From Streptomyces sp. PCS3-D2 (GTDB lineage: Bacteria; Actinomycetota; Actinomycetes; Streptomycetales; Streptomycetaceae), in assembly GCF_000612545.2 (NCBI RefSeq), contig NZ_CP097800.1, forward strand, positions 5,716,501 through 5,780,500: a stretch of 64,000 nt of DNA, in the 5' to 3' direction. The notes below the pieces were generated by a model, which was not told the DNA's origin, searched no databases, and saw only the letters and a program-made list of their open reading frames with translations. The position numbers and the translations under genes are program-made. Shown here in pieces: positions 27,120 through 35,573 of this stretch (positions are counted from its first letter, which is position 1; each line of letters opens with the position of its first letter).

Positions 27120-28550
27120 TTGACAGCGCCGCACGGCACCCGGCATTCCGGCCGGCCGGAAGACCCCGTTCCGGCGCCGTACGGCACCGCGCTCGCCGGC
27201 GGAGCCGCCGGCCCCCAGGCCCTGCGCCCCCTCCTCGACACCGTCCTCGACGCCCTCCGCAGCGGAGCGGCCGAACGCCGAGGCCCGCTCCCCGCCGGCG
27301 GCCCCGACGCCGTCACCGTCCACGTCCGCAGCACGCTGGGATCCGTACTGCCCGCCCACGGCACCGGCGACCACGAAGCCCTCCGCACCCTCGTCCACGC
27401 CCTCGCCGCCGGTGCGGCGGATCCCGCCCACCCGCTCTGCGCCGCCCACCTGCACTGTCCGCCGCTGGCCGTCGCCACCGCCGCGGACCTCGCCGCGAGC
27501 GCCCTCAACCCCTCCCTCGACTCCTGGGACCAGGCCCCCGCGGCCTCCGCGATCGAAGCCCTCCTCACCCGCACCCTCGCCGCCGAGTTCTACGACACCC
27601 CCCACCCCGACGCCCTCATCACCACCGGCGGCACCGAGGCCAACCAACTCGCCCTGCTCCTCGCCCGCGAACGCCACGGCCCCCGCCTCACCGTCCTGCA
27701 CGGCGCCAACGCCCACCACTCCGTCCCCCGCGCCGCCTGGCTGCTCGGCCTGCCCCCGGCCACCGAAATCCCCACGCCCTCCGGCGTCCTCGACCCGGCC
27801 CGCCTCGCCGACGCCCTCGCCGACGCCCCCGCACCCACCCTCGTCACCGCCACCGCCGGCACCACCGCCGCAGGCCTCATCGACCCGCTCCCCGCCATCG
27901 CCGACCTCTGCGAACACCACGGCGCCGACCTCCACATCGACGCCGCATACGGAGGTCTCCTCGCCCTCAGCCCCCGCCACCGCGACCGGCTCACCGGCCT
28001 CGGCCGCGCCCACTCGCTCACCGTCGACCTGCACAAACTCGGCTGGCAACCCGTCGCCGCGGGACTCCTGGCCGTCCCCGACACCGCGCTGCTGGCCCCC
28101 CTGGCCCACCAGGCCGACTACCTCAACGCCACCGACGACACCGAAGCGGGCCTCCCCGACCTCCTCGGCCGCTCCCTGCGCACCACCCGACGCCCCGACG
28201 CCATCAAGATCGCCGCCACCCTGCGCTCACTCGGCCGCGACGGCCTCGCCCGCCTCATCGACCGTACCTGCGACCTCGCACACGACCTCGCGCAGCGGCT
28301 CGACGCCCACCCCGGCTTCGAACTCCATGCCCCGCCCACCATCAGCACCGTCCTGTTCCGGCCCACCCACGCCACCGACGGCGAGCTCGCCACCCTGCGC
28401 CGCGCCCTCCTCCACCAAGGCCGCGCCGTCCTCGGCCGCACCCACGCCGACGGCCGCCTGTGGCTCAAAGCCACCCTGCTCAACCCGCACACCACGGCGG
28501 GAGACCTGGACACCCTCATCGCCCTCCTGGAAGGCAGCACCCACCGATGA
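27120..28550 (+). CDS. PLP-dependent group II decarboxylase, DesA-like
   Basis: A 476-residue decarboxylase. GTEANQLALLLARE near residue 170 grips the cofactor, HIDAAYGG near residue 275 holds the PLP nitrogen, and VDLHKLGWQP near residue 305 carries the Schiff-base Lys. The segment LHCPPLAVATAADLAASALNPSLDSWDQ resembles lysine decarboxylase DesA and diaminobutyrate decarboxylases. TTG 27120 is preferred because GGAGG lies 5 nt upstream; GTG 27081 is an alternative. The next gene overlaps by ATGA and encodes an amine hydroxylase, so the product is probably cadaverine, putrescine or diaminopropane. The substrate is not settled by sequence. Confidence 0.82.
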   Translation: MTAPHGTRHSGRPEDPVPAPYGTALAGGAAGPQALRPLLDTVLDALRSGAAERRGPLPAGGPDAVTVHVRSTLGSVLPAHGTGDHEALRTLVHALAAGAADPAHPLCAAHLHCPPLAVATAADLAASALNPSLDSWDQAPAASAIEALLTRTLAAEFYDTPHPDALITTGGTEANQLALLLARERHGPRLTVLHGANAHHSVPRAAWLLGLPPATEIPTPSGVLDPARLADALADAPAPTLVTATAGTTAAGLIDPLPAIADLCEHHGADLHIDAAYGGLLALSPRHRDRLTGLGRAHSLTVDLHKLGWQPVAAGLLAVPDTALLAPLAHQADYLNATDDTEAGLPDLLGRSLRTTRRPDAIKIAATLRSLGRDGLARLIDRTCDLAHDLAQRLDAHPGFELHAPPTISTVLFRPTHATDGELATLRRALLHQGRAVLGRTHADGRLWLKATLLNPHTTAGDLDTLIALLEGSTHR

Positions 28551-29956
28551 CCGCCCAGCTCGATGCACCCCACGACCTCGTCGGAATCGGCATCGGACCG
28601 TCCAACCTGTCCCTCGCCGCCCTCGCCCACGGCCTCACCCGACAGGGAGTGGGCGAACTCGCCACCGCCTTCTACGAGCAGCGCCGCGACTTCCGCTGGC
28701 ACCCCGGGCTCCTCATCGACGGCACCACCCTCCAAGTCCCCTTCCTCGCCGACCTCGTCACCCTGGCCGATCCCACCAGCCCCTGGAGCTTCCTCAGCTA
28801 CCTCCGGCACCGGGAACGGCTCTACCCCTTCTACTTCGCCGAGCAGTTCCACATCCACCGCGCCGAGTACGACGCCTACTGCCGCTGGGTCGCCGGCCGC
28901 GTCCCCGGCCTCCACTTCGGCCACCAGGTCGACGCCGTCCGCTGGAACCCCGAACGCGACGTCTTCGAAGTCGACTTCACCCAGCTCGGCCCCGCCGGCG
29001 AAGCCGAAGCCCTCGGCCGCACCCACACCCGAAACCTCGTCCTCGGCATCGGCACCGCCCCTCACGTCCCCGACCCCCTGCGCCCCCTCGTCGACGCCCC
29101 CACCGTCCCGGTCGTCCACTCCGCCGACTACCTCGACAACCGCCGCCGCATCCTCGGCGCCGAACACGTCACCGTCATCGGATCGGGCCAGTCCGGCGCC
29201 GAGGTCTTCCTCGACCTGCTCCGCGCCCGCCCCATCGGCCGCGAACGCCTGACCTGGCTCGCCCGCACTCCCTCCTTCGCCCCCATGGAGTACTCGAAAC
29301 TCGGCCTCGAACACTTCACCCCCGACTACACCCGCTACTTCCACTCCCTCCCCGAACCGGTGCGCGACCACCTCGTCCCCGCCCAGTGGCAGCTCCACAA
29401 GGGCATCGACACGGCCACCATCGCCGCCATCCACGAGGAGCTCTACCGGCGCACCCTCCACGGCGGCTGGCCCGACGTGGTCCTCACCCCCGCCGTCACC
29501 GTCCGTACCGCCGGGCGCGTCGCCACCACCAAGGTCGAACTCCATCTCGAACACACCGAACAGGGCGCCCGCTCCCGCCTCACCACCGACGCCGTCGTCC
29601 TCGCCACCGGCTACCGCGAACGCCCCCTCACCCGGCTCCTCGCGGGCCTCGACCCCTACCTGCGCAAGGACTCCTCCGGCCGCCCCCGCATCGACGACCG
29701 CTACCGGATGGTCCTCGACCCCTCTGTCACCGGCAGCATCTTCGTCCAGAACGGCGAACGCCACACCCACGGCGTCGGCGCCCCCGACCTCGGCCTCGCG
29801 GCCTGGCGCAGCGCGGCCATCCTCAACACCTTGACCGGCAAGGAGCCCTACCCCCAGCCCCCGCGCACCGCGTTCACCACCTTCGGCCTCGAACAGCGCG
29901 AACACACCCGCCCCCGCCCCGCGGGCGAACTCCTCCCGCTCGTCGACCACCCGTAG
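28547..29956 (+). CDS. Lysine/ornithine/diamine N-monooxygenase, DesB-like
   Basis: A 469-residue flavin N-hydroxylase of the IucD/SidA/DesB family. GIGIGPSNLSLAAL near residue 13 binds FAD, GSGQSGAEVFLDLL near residue 208 binds NADPH, and the C-terminal ATGYRERP near residue 350 completes the family signature. It should hydroxylate the terminal amine of the product of the coupled upstream decarboxylase, giving an N-hydroxydiamine for hydroxamate synthesis. No acyltransferase or NIS synthetase gene follows; a palindrome-rich gap and a 5'-nucleotidase on the other strand come next. Confidence 0.88.
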   Translation: MTAQLDAPHDLVGIGIGPSNLSLAALAHGLTRQGVGELATAFYEQRRDFRWHPGLLIDGTTLQVPFLADLVTLADPTSPWSFLSYLRHRERLYPFYFAEQFHIHRAEYDAYCRWVAGRVPGLHFGHQVDAVRWNPERDVFEVDFTQLGPAGEAEALGRTHTRNLVLGIGTAPHVPDPLRPLVDAPTVPVVHSADYLDNRRRILGAEHVTVIGSGQSGAEVFLDLLRARPIGRERLTWLARTPSFAPMEYSKLGLEHFTPDYTRYFHSLPEPVRDHLVPAQWQLHKGIDTATIAAIHEELYRRTLHGGWPDVVLTPAVTVRTAGRVATTKVELHLEHTEQGARSRLTTDAVVLATGYRERPLTRLLAGLDPYLRKDSSGRPRIDDRYRMVLDPSVTGSIFVQNGERHTHGVGAPDLGLAAWRSAAILNTLTGKEPYPQPPRTAFTTFGLEQREHTRPRPAGELLPLVDHP

Positions 29957-29963
29957 GGGGTGT

Positions 29964-30004
29964 CCGCCGGATCCGCCGGTCCGCCGGATCCGCGGATCCG
30001 CCGG
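29964..30004. repeat. Triple CGGATCCG palindrome cluster
   Basis: Three copies of CGGATCCG (29968-29975, 29985-29992, 29993-30000) within CCGCCGG repeats can fold into alternative hairpins just after the hydroxylase stop. It may act as a terminator. The remaining 200 bases to 30210 hold nothing else I can support. Confidence 0.6.
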
Positions 30005-30209
30005 TCCCGGGCCCCGAACGGCCGGTCCGGGAACGCGCGGGGCCGGTGACCGCCGCCGCGGACACCGGCCCGTTCCGCACGCCCGCCGCGGCACGGGACC
30101 GTCCGAGCACGCCCGGCACGAGGACGGCCCTCCGCCCTGGGATCGCACCCACGCACCGGACACCGCGGGGCCCGCCCTCCGGGCGGACGGGCCACCGTCG
30201 CGCCACCCC

Positions 30210-32018
30210 CTAGAACACCGGCACGCCCGCCCGGGTCAGCCGCCAGTCCACCGAAGCGAACTGCGCCGGGTCGATCGTCCCCTTCGCCTTCACCCACTGG
30301 ATGATCGTGTTGCGGATCTCGTCCGAGTTCGACCACAGCTGCTTGGCCTGCGGCACGTGCGGGAAGTTGCCGCCGCCCGAAGCCCGGTAGTTGTTGACCG
30401 CCAGCACGAACTGCGCCGCCGGATCCACCGCCTTCCCCTGGAAGGACAGCCCCGAGATCCGCGAGCCCGCCGGCTGCGCGATGTCGATGTCGTACGCCAG
30501 CCCGTACACGGCGTCGTAGTTGTAGTCCGGAATGCCCTCGGCGTTCGTCAGCTTCGCCGGATCCACCGCCTCACCCGGCGCCGTCCGCACGAAGTACCGT
30601 GCCGAGTACTCCAGGTAGTCCTTCAGCTGCGCCCCCGTCAGCAGCCGCGCCTCCATCGTGTTCTCGAACGGGTACAGGCCGGCCGCGTCCCTGATGGTCA
30701 CCTGCCCGGCCGGGATGGCCGCCGTCCGCGAGAAGCACGATGCCTGCGACAGCACCGGCAGCGCCGCCCACTGCGAACCCGCCAGGGCCGACGTCACCGT
30801 CTCCGCCTGCACGTGGTTGATCAGGTCGATGATCGCCACGTCCTTGACCGGACCCTCCGCCGACGACATGGCCTGGGTCGAGGTGCCGATCACCTGGTTC
30901 ACGTACGCCACGACCTTGCGGTGCTCGTCCGACAGCAGCCGCGTGATCTTCGTGTCCTCGGCGACCGTGTTCGAGTTCAGCACCTTCGCCGCGACCCTCA
31001 CCACTGACCAGCGGCCCTTCTCCCACACCAGCTCGAAGTCGAACAGCGTCAGCCGCTGGCCCCACTTCAACGGCTCCGACAGCACCACGTCCTTGCCGGT
31101 GGCCTCGTTCTTCACCCGGTACTCGGGGATCTCCGTGTGCGCGTGCCCCACCAGGATCGCGTCGATCCCCGGAACCTGCTGCGCCACGAGCGCCGCCGCG
31201 TTCTCGACGTACGGCAGCTGGTCACCGTACGACGAGGTACCGCTCGACCCCGAGTGCGCCGACACGATCACCACGTCCGCCCCCATCGAGCGCAGCCGCG
31301 GCACGTACTTCGCCGCCTGCTCCTCCAGCCCCGGGAACGTCATCTTGCCCTGTACGTTCGCCTTGTCCCACAACGCGATGCCCGGGTTCGTCAGCCCCAG
31401 CACGGCCACCTTCACGTCCCGCCCGTGAGGAGTGCGCAGCCGGTGCATGCTGTACGGCGCGAAGGCCGGCTTCAGCGTCTTCGCGTCGAGCGCGTTCGCC
31501 CCCAGCAGCGGGAAGTCGCACTGCTCCTCGAACCTGCGCAACACCGGAATGCCGTAGTTGAACTCGTGGTTCCCCAGCGCCGCCGCGTCGTAGCCGATCG
31601 CGTTCATCGCCTGCGCCATCGGGTGCACCGGACCGCGCCGCGCCGTGATCGGATCGACCTTCGCGTAGTAGTACGACAGCTGTGTGCCCTGGATCGTGTC
31701 ACCCGCGTCGATGAGCAGCGTGTTGCACCGCCCCTTCTCCGCCCGCACCTCGTTCACCAGGGTCGAGATCTTCGCCAGGCCGACGTCGTTGTGCGCCTTG
31801 TCGTCGAACTCCCTGTCCGTGAAGTAGTCCCAGTTGAAGACGTTCCCGTGCAGGTCGGTGGTCCCCATCACGGTGAACGCGTACGTCCGCGGCCCCGGCC
31901 TCCTCGCGTCCGGCTGCGCGGCGGCGGCAGCGGCCGGGGTGCTCGTGGCCCCCGCCAGGGCCGCGGCCGCCCCCGTCGCGGCCGTGGTCCCTATGAAAGT
32001 CCTGCGGTCGAACGCCAT
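30210..32018 (-). CDS. Exported 5'-nucleotidase / 2',3'-cyclic phosphodiesterase
   Basis: A 602-residue protein with a twin-arginine signal (FDRRTFIGTTAATG, residues 3-16) followed by an Ala-rich segment. The metallophosphoesterase domain shows TDLHGNV, IDAGDTIQGT, LGNHEFNYG, VSAHSG and GHAHTEIPE in order, the residues that bind two metals. The C-terminal 5'-nucleotidase domain (from about residue 370) ends with NNYRASGGGNFP. It should be folded in the cytoplasm, exported, and release phosphate from nucleotides. ATG 32018 has AAGGGAG upstream. It lies convergent to the hydroxylase gene. Confidence 0.93.
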   Translation of the reverse strand: MAFDRRTFIGTTAATGAAAALAGATSTPAAAAAAQPDARRPGPRTYAFTVMGTTDLHGNVFNWDYFTDREFDDKAHNDVGLAKISTLVNEVRAEKGRCNTLLIDAGDTIQGTQLSYYYAKVDPITARRGPVHPMAQAMNAIGYDAAALGNHEFNYGIPVLRRFEEQCDFPLLGANALDAKTLKPAFAPYSMHRLRTPHGRDVKVAVLGLTNPGIALWDKANVQGKMTFPGLEEQAAKYVPRLRSMGADVVIVSAHSGSSGTSSYGDQLPYVENAAALVAQQVPGIDAILVGHAHTEIPEYRVKNEATGKDVVLSEPLKWGQRLTLFDFELVWEKGRWSVVRVAAKVLNSNTVAEDTKITRLLSDEHRKVVAYVNQVIGTSTQAMSSAEGPVKDVAIIDLINHVQAETVTSALAGSQWAALPVLSQASCFSRTAAIPAGQVTIRDAAGLYPFENTMEARLLTGAQLKDYLEYSARYFVRTAPGEAVDPAKLTNAEGIPDYNYDAVYGLAYDIDIAQPAGSRISGLSFQGKAVDPAAQFVLAVNNYRASGGGNFPHVPQAKQLWSNSDEIRNTIIQWVKAKGTIDPAQFASVDWRLTRAGVPVF

Positions 32019-32145
32019 GTCATCTCCCTTATGAGGCCTGGACAACGCGCGTAGATTCTGGCCCACCGGAAACAGGCCGCGACACCCCCGTCAGGTTTCG
32101 ATCCGGTGACCACACCCGAACGGGCGACAGTGCGAGAGTGAATCC

Positions 32146-32850
32146 ATGACCCAGGACGCATCGCACCAGCCCTACGGCACCCCCGAAGTACCCCGCGTCG
32201 CCGTCCGCGGCGAGGCCCGCCTCGAAGTCGACCCCGAGATCGCCCGCATCGGCATCACCGTCAGCGCCCGCGGCACCGACCGCCGCACCGCCCTGGAAGA
32301 CCTGACCCGGCGCAACGGCGCCGTCCTCGACCTCGTCAAGAGCTACGGCGACAGCGTCGAGAAGCTCGAAACCGGCGCCCTCTCCATCACCCCCGAACTC
32401 ACCCGCCACGGCCGCGCCGAACGCGTCCGCGCTTACCACGGGCGCGTCCACATCACCGCCGAGATCGGGGACTTCGCCGACCTCGGCGAACTCACCACCC
32501 GCCTCGCCGACCTGGAGCTCACTCAGGTCGACGGCCCCTGGTGGGCCCTGCGCCCCACCTCACCGGCCCACGGCGAAGCCCGCCGCCAGGCCGTGCTCGA
32601 AGCCGTCCAGCGCGCCCGGGAGTACGCCGAAGCCCTCGGCGCCCGCCTCGCCGCCCTCGTCGAACTCGCCGACCTCGGAGCCGAGAACGCAGCCCCCTTC
32701 GCACAGGCTCCGGGGGGTGCCGGCATGCGCACCATGGCCTTCAGCACCACCGAGGACTCCGGTCCTCCGCCGCTCGACCTCGAACCCCAGCGTCAGACCG
32801 TCTACGCCCAGGTGAACGCCCGCTTCACCATGACCCCGCCGCACCTCTGA
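32146..32850 (+). CDS. SIMPL (DUF541) domain protein
   Basis: A 234-residue protein. VAVRGEARLEVDPEIARIGITVSARG near residue 14 is the start of a SIMPL domain, and the repeats of about 40 residues with an Arg-rich middle match DUF541. There is no signal peptide, unlike many family members, so it is probably cytoplasmic. Its biochemical role is unknown. A hairpin terminator follows 24 bases after the stop. Confidence 0.85.
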   Translation: MTQDASHQPYGTPEVPRVAVRGEARLEVDPEIARIGITVSARGTDRRTALEDLTRRNGAVLDLVKSYGDSVEKLETGALSITPELTRHGRAERVRAYHGRVHITAEIGDFADLGELTTRLADLELTQVDGPWWALRPTSPAHGEARRQAVLEAVQRAREYAEALGARLAALVELADLGAENAAPFAQAPGGAGMRTMAFSTTEDSGPPPLDLEPQRQTVYAQVNARFTMTPPHL

Positions 32851-32873
32851 GACACGCGCCGAAAGGGCCCCGG

Positions 32874-32897
32874 GGGGGTGCTCATCGGAGCACCCCC
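32874..32897 (+). terminator. Hairpin terminator after the SIMPL gene
   Basis: A 10-bp perfect stem (32874-32883 with 32888-32897) is closed by an ATCG loop, 24 bases after the stop. Confidence 0.8.
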
Positions 32898-32916
32898 TCG
32901 CACATTCAACAGTTGT

Positions 32917-32943
32917 CAACAACCTTTCGCTTAAAGGTTGTTG
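32917..32943. promoter_or_regulatory. Long palindrome upstream of pyk
   Basis: CAACAACCTTT (32917-32927) and its exact complement (32933-32943) flank CGCTT. An extra GTTGTCAAC half-palindrome overlaps its left end. It is far more AT-rich than its surroundings and lies about 20 bases upstream of the pyk -35 region, the place for a regulator site. The regulator is not known. Confidence 0.55.
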
Positions 32944-32961
32944 AGAGGACACCTGGAAGCG

Positions 32962-32991
32962 ATGACCTACCCGTTGGTAGGGGAATAGGCT
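32962..32991 (+). promoter_or_regulatory. Probable pyk promoter (leaderless)
   Basis: ATGACC (32962-32967) and TAGGCT (32986-32991) are 18 nt apart, and the hexamer ends 6 nt before ATG 32998. Confidence 0.55.
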
Positions 32992-32997
32992 CGCCTT

Positions 32998-34425
32998 ATG
33001 CGCCGAGCGAAAATCGTATGTACCCTGGGCCCCGCCACCGACTCGTACGACCAGATCAAAGCACTGGTCGAAGCCGGAATGGACATCGCCCGACTCAACC
33101 TCAGCCACGGCACCTACGCCGAGCACGAGGAGCGCTACCAGCGCGTGCGCAAGGCCTCCGACGAGACCGGCCGGAGCGTCGGCATCCTCGCCGACCTTCA
33201 AGGCCCGAAGATCCGCCTCGGCCGCTTCCGCGAAGGACCCGTACTCCTTGAACGCGGCGACGCGTTCACCATCACCGTCGAAGACCGCGAAGGCGACCGC
33301 CACACCTGCGGCACCACCTACCAGGGGCTCGCCGCGGACGTCACCACCGGCGAGCGCATCCTCGTCGACGACGGCCGCGTCACCCTCGAAGTCACCGCCG
33401 TCGAAGGCCCCCACGTCCACACGCGCGTCATCGAGGGGGGCATGGTCTCCGACCACAAGGGCCTCAACCTCCCCGGCGTCGCCGTCTCCGTCCCCGCCCT
33501 CTCCGACAAGGACATCGAAGACCTCCGCTGGGCCCTGCGCACCGGTGCCGACGTCATCGCCCTCTCCTTCGTCCGCAGCGGCCGCGACATCGACGACGTC
33601 CACCGCGTCATGGACGAGGAGGGCCGCCGCCTTCCCGTGATCGCCAAGATCGAAAAGCCCCAGGCGGTCGACAGCATCGACGACATCGTGGCCGCCTTCG
33701 ACGGCATCATGGTCGCCCGCGGCGACCTCGGTGTCGAAATGCCCCTGGAGCAGGTCCCGATCGTCCAGAAGCGCGCCATCAAACTCGCCAAGCGCAACGC
33801 CAAGCCCGTCATCGTCGCGACCCAGATGCTCGACTCGATGATCGACAACTCTCGGCCCACCCGTGCCGAGGCCTCCGACGTCGCCAACGCCGTCATCGAC
33901 GGCACCGACGCCGTCATGCTCTCCGGGGAGACCAGCGTCGGCAAATACCCCGTCGAGACCGTCCGCACCATGTCCCGCATCGTCGCGGCCGCCGAGGAGG
34001 ACATCCTCACCAAGGGCCTCCCTCCCCTCACCGAACGCAACAAGCCGCGAACCCAGGGCGGAGCAGTCGCCCGCGCGGCCGCCGAAATGGGCGACTTCCT
34101 CGACGCGAAGTTCCTCGTCGCCTTCACCCAGAGCGGCGACACCGTCCGACGGCTCTCCCGCTACCGCTCACCCATCCCCCTCCTCGCCTTCACTCCCGAC
34201 CCGGCCACCCGCTCCCAACTGAACCTCACCTGGGGCGTCGAAACCTTCCTCGGCCCCCACGTCGGCTCCACCGACGCCATGGTCGCGCAGGTCGAAGAGG
34301 AACTCCTGCGCATCGGCCGCTGCGTCACCGGCGACGTCGTCGTCATCACCGCCGGCTCGCCCCCCGGCGTCAGCGGCTCCACCAACCTCGTCCGCGTCCA
34401 CCGCATCGGCGACGCCGTCCGCTGA
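32998..34425 (+). CDS. pyk: Pyruvate kinase
   Basis: A 475-residue glycolytic enzyme that converts phosphoenolpyruvate and ADP to pyruvate and ATP. MRRAKIVCTLGPATDS is the canonical start, ARLNLSHG near residue 32 binds substrate, the signature IAKIEKPQAVDSIDDIV near residue 215 carries the catalytic Lys, and VARGDLGVEMPLEQVP binds metal. The allosteric C-terminal domain ends near residue 475. The start is leaderless in appearance and lies downstream of a 27-bp palindrome, so carbon-dependent regulation is possible. Confidence 0.97.
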   Translation: MRRAKIVCTLGPATDSYDQIKALVEAGMDIARLNLSHGTYAEHEERYQRVRKASDETGRSVGILADLQGPKIRLGRFREGPVLLERGDAFTITVEDREGDRHTCGTTYQGLAADVTTGERILVDDGRVTLEVTAVEGPHVHTRVIEGGMVSDHKGLNLPGVAVSVPALSDKDIEDLRWALRTGADVIALSFVRSGRDIDDVHRVMDEEGRRLPVIAKIEKPQAVDSIDDIVAAFDGIMVARGDLGVEMPLEQVPIVQKRAIKLAKRNAKPVIVATQMLDSMIDNSRPTRAEASDVANAVIDGTDAVMLSGETSVGKYPVETVRTMSRIVAAAEEDILTKGLPPLTERNKPRTQGGAVARAAAEMGDFLDAKFLVAFTQSGDTVRRLSRYRSPIPLLAFTPDPATRSQLNLTWGVETFLGPHVGSTDAMVAQVEEELLRIGRCVTGDVVVITAGSPPGVSGSTNLVRVHRIGDAVR

Positions 34426-34614
34426 CCACCCACCGCTCGGCACCCGTTACCGCGCGGCACACCCGCACCGCGCCGGACACCCCGGTGCGGTGCGGACCGC
34501 CACCCCGACCGCGGGGCCGCTCGGTACCAACGCCCGTCGCGACACAGGCCGTTCGTCCCCGGCCTGTGACCTGCAAACGGACGAAAAGGGCTGGCGACAG
34601 GTCCCGCGGCCGAG

Positions 34615-34620
34615 TAGGAA
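34615..34620 (+). promoter_or_regulatory. -10-like element of the GNAT gene
   Basis: TAGGAA lies 7 nt before ATG 34628 without a ribosome-binding site. Confidence 0.35.
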
Positions 34621-34627
34621 AGGCGCC

Positions 34628-35206
34628 ATGCGCACCTCCCTACGCACCTTCGTCCGCACCACGCTCGACCTCGGCGACGCCGTACTCCACCCATGGGGCC
34701 GCGAGCCCGCGGGACCGGATCTCCTGGACGACCTCGTCGCCGCTGCGGCGGACCCCGCGATCGCCCTCTGGAACCCCCTCCCCACAGCCGACCACCAGGC
34801 CGCCCGCACCTGGCTCGAAGCCCGCGAGGACGGCTGGGACCGCGGCGCGGGCGCCGCCTTCGCCGCCCTGGACGCCACCGACGGAGCCCTGCTCGGCACC
34901 ATAGGCCTCCGCTGGGTCGACCGGGCCGACGGCCTCGCCAGCATCGGCTACTGGCTCCTGCCGGACGCTCGCGGCCGCGGCCTCGCCGCCCGGGCCACCC
35001 GGGCCGTCACCACCTGGGGCTTCTACACCGCCGACGCCCGCCGGATCGAGCTCGCCCACGCTGCCGGCAACGACGCCTCCTGCCGCGTGGCCCAGCGCTG
35101 CGGCTACCTCCCCGAAGGGGTCCTGCGCGAGTCCCACCTCTTCGGTGATGGCCGCCACCACGACGAACACCTCCACGCCCGCCTCGCCGGCGACCCCGAA
35201 CCGTGA
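34628..35206 (+). CDS. GNAT-family N-acetyltransferase (RimJ/RimL-like)
   Basis: A 192-residue acetyltransferase. IGYWLLPDARGRGLAARATRAV near residue 100 is the acetyl-CoA pyrophosphate loop (R-G-x-G-L/A), and RIELAHAAGNDASCRVAQRCGY followed by EGVLRE is typical of ribosomal-protein and small-molecule acetyltransferases. The frame extends 138 bases further upstream, but the alignment and the TAGGAA hexamer support ATG 34628. The substrate is unknown. Confidence 0.85.
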   Translation: MRTSLRTFVRTTLDLGDAVLHPWGREPAGPDLLDDLVAAAADPAIALWNPLPTADHQAARTWLEAREDGWDRGAGAAFAALDATDGALLGTIGLRWVDRADGLASIGYWLLPDARGRGLAARATRAVTTWGFYTADARRIELAHAAGNDASCRVAQRCGYLPEGVLRESHLFGDGRHHDEHLHARLAGDPEP

Positions 35207-35351
35207 TCAACCGGCTGTCCGCCGCCCCGTCCACCCCCGGCCACCGCCCCGGAGCGGCGCTCACGGACCGGGCCGCCCCGGAGGCCGCGCCCGCGACCCG
35301 CACGGCCTTCCGGCCGGAACGGTGCGTGCACAGGGGTGGCTGTGAGCAACA

Positions 35352-35390
35352 AAAAGCGGACGTTCACACGAAAGGTGAACGTCCGCTTTT
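35352..35390 (-). terminator. Strong terminator of the tRNA-Leu gene
   Basis: A 16-bp perfect stem (35352-35367 with 35375-35390) with a 7-nt loop has T-runs at both ends; on the minus strand it is followed by TTTTTGTT. It starts 9 bases after the tRNA end. Confidence 0.9.
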
Positions 35391-35398
35391 CGGACATG

Positions 35399-35481
35399 TA
35401 CCGGGTGCGGGATTCGAACCCGCACGTCCTTTCGGACAGATGTGTTTGAGACATCAGCGTCTGCCATTCCGCCAACCCGGC
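35399..35481 (-). tRNA. tRNA-Leu (anticodon CAA)
   Basis: An 83-nt class II tRNA without encoded CCA. Acceptor GCCGGGT pairs with ACCCGGT (one G-U), the anticodon stem GATGT/ACATC encloses CTCAAAC (anticodon CAA), the variable arm GTCC-GAAA-GGAC is long as expected for leucine, and the T-arm is GCGGG/CCCGC around TTCGAAT. Confidence 0.96.
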
Positions 35482-35496
35482 TAGGTCGCTGGTCGG

Positions 35497-35526
35497 AGTG
35501 TACCGGGTGACCATCGTGCCTTGCAG
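35497..35526 (-). promoter_or_regulatory. Probable tRNA-Leu promoter
   Basis: On the minus strand CTGCAA (35521-35526) and TACACT (35497-35502) are 18 nt apart, 15 nt before the tRNA. It overlaps the divergent pdtaR promoter. Confidence 0.4.
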
Positions 35527-35537
35527 CTAGGTAGGCT
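35507..35537 (+). promoter_or_regulatory. Probable pdtaR promoter
   Basis: GTGACC (35507-35512) and TAGGCT (35532-35537) are 19 nt apart, about 36 nt before GTG 35574. Confidence 0.45.
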
Positions 35538-35573
35538 CATCCAAGCAGCAGAGCCAGGCAAAGAGGAGCCCCC

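Noticed and set aside
27068-28546. Plus-strand frame in which the hydroxylase would extend over the whole decarboxylase
   Set aside because: The decarboxylase in the other frame has all catalytic motifs, and the hydroxylase homology starts at 28547.
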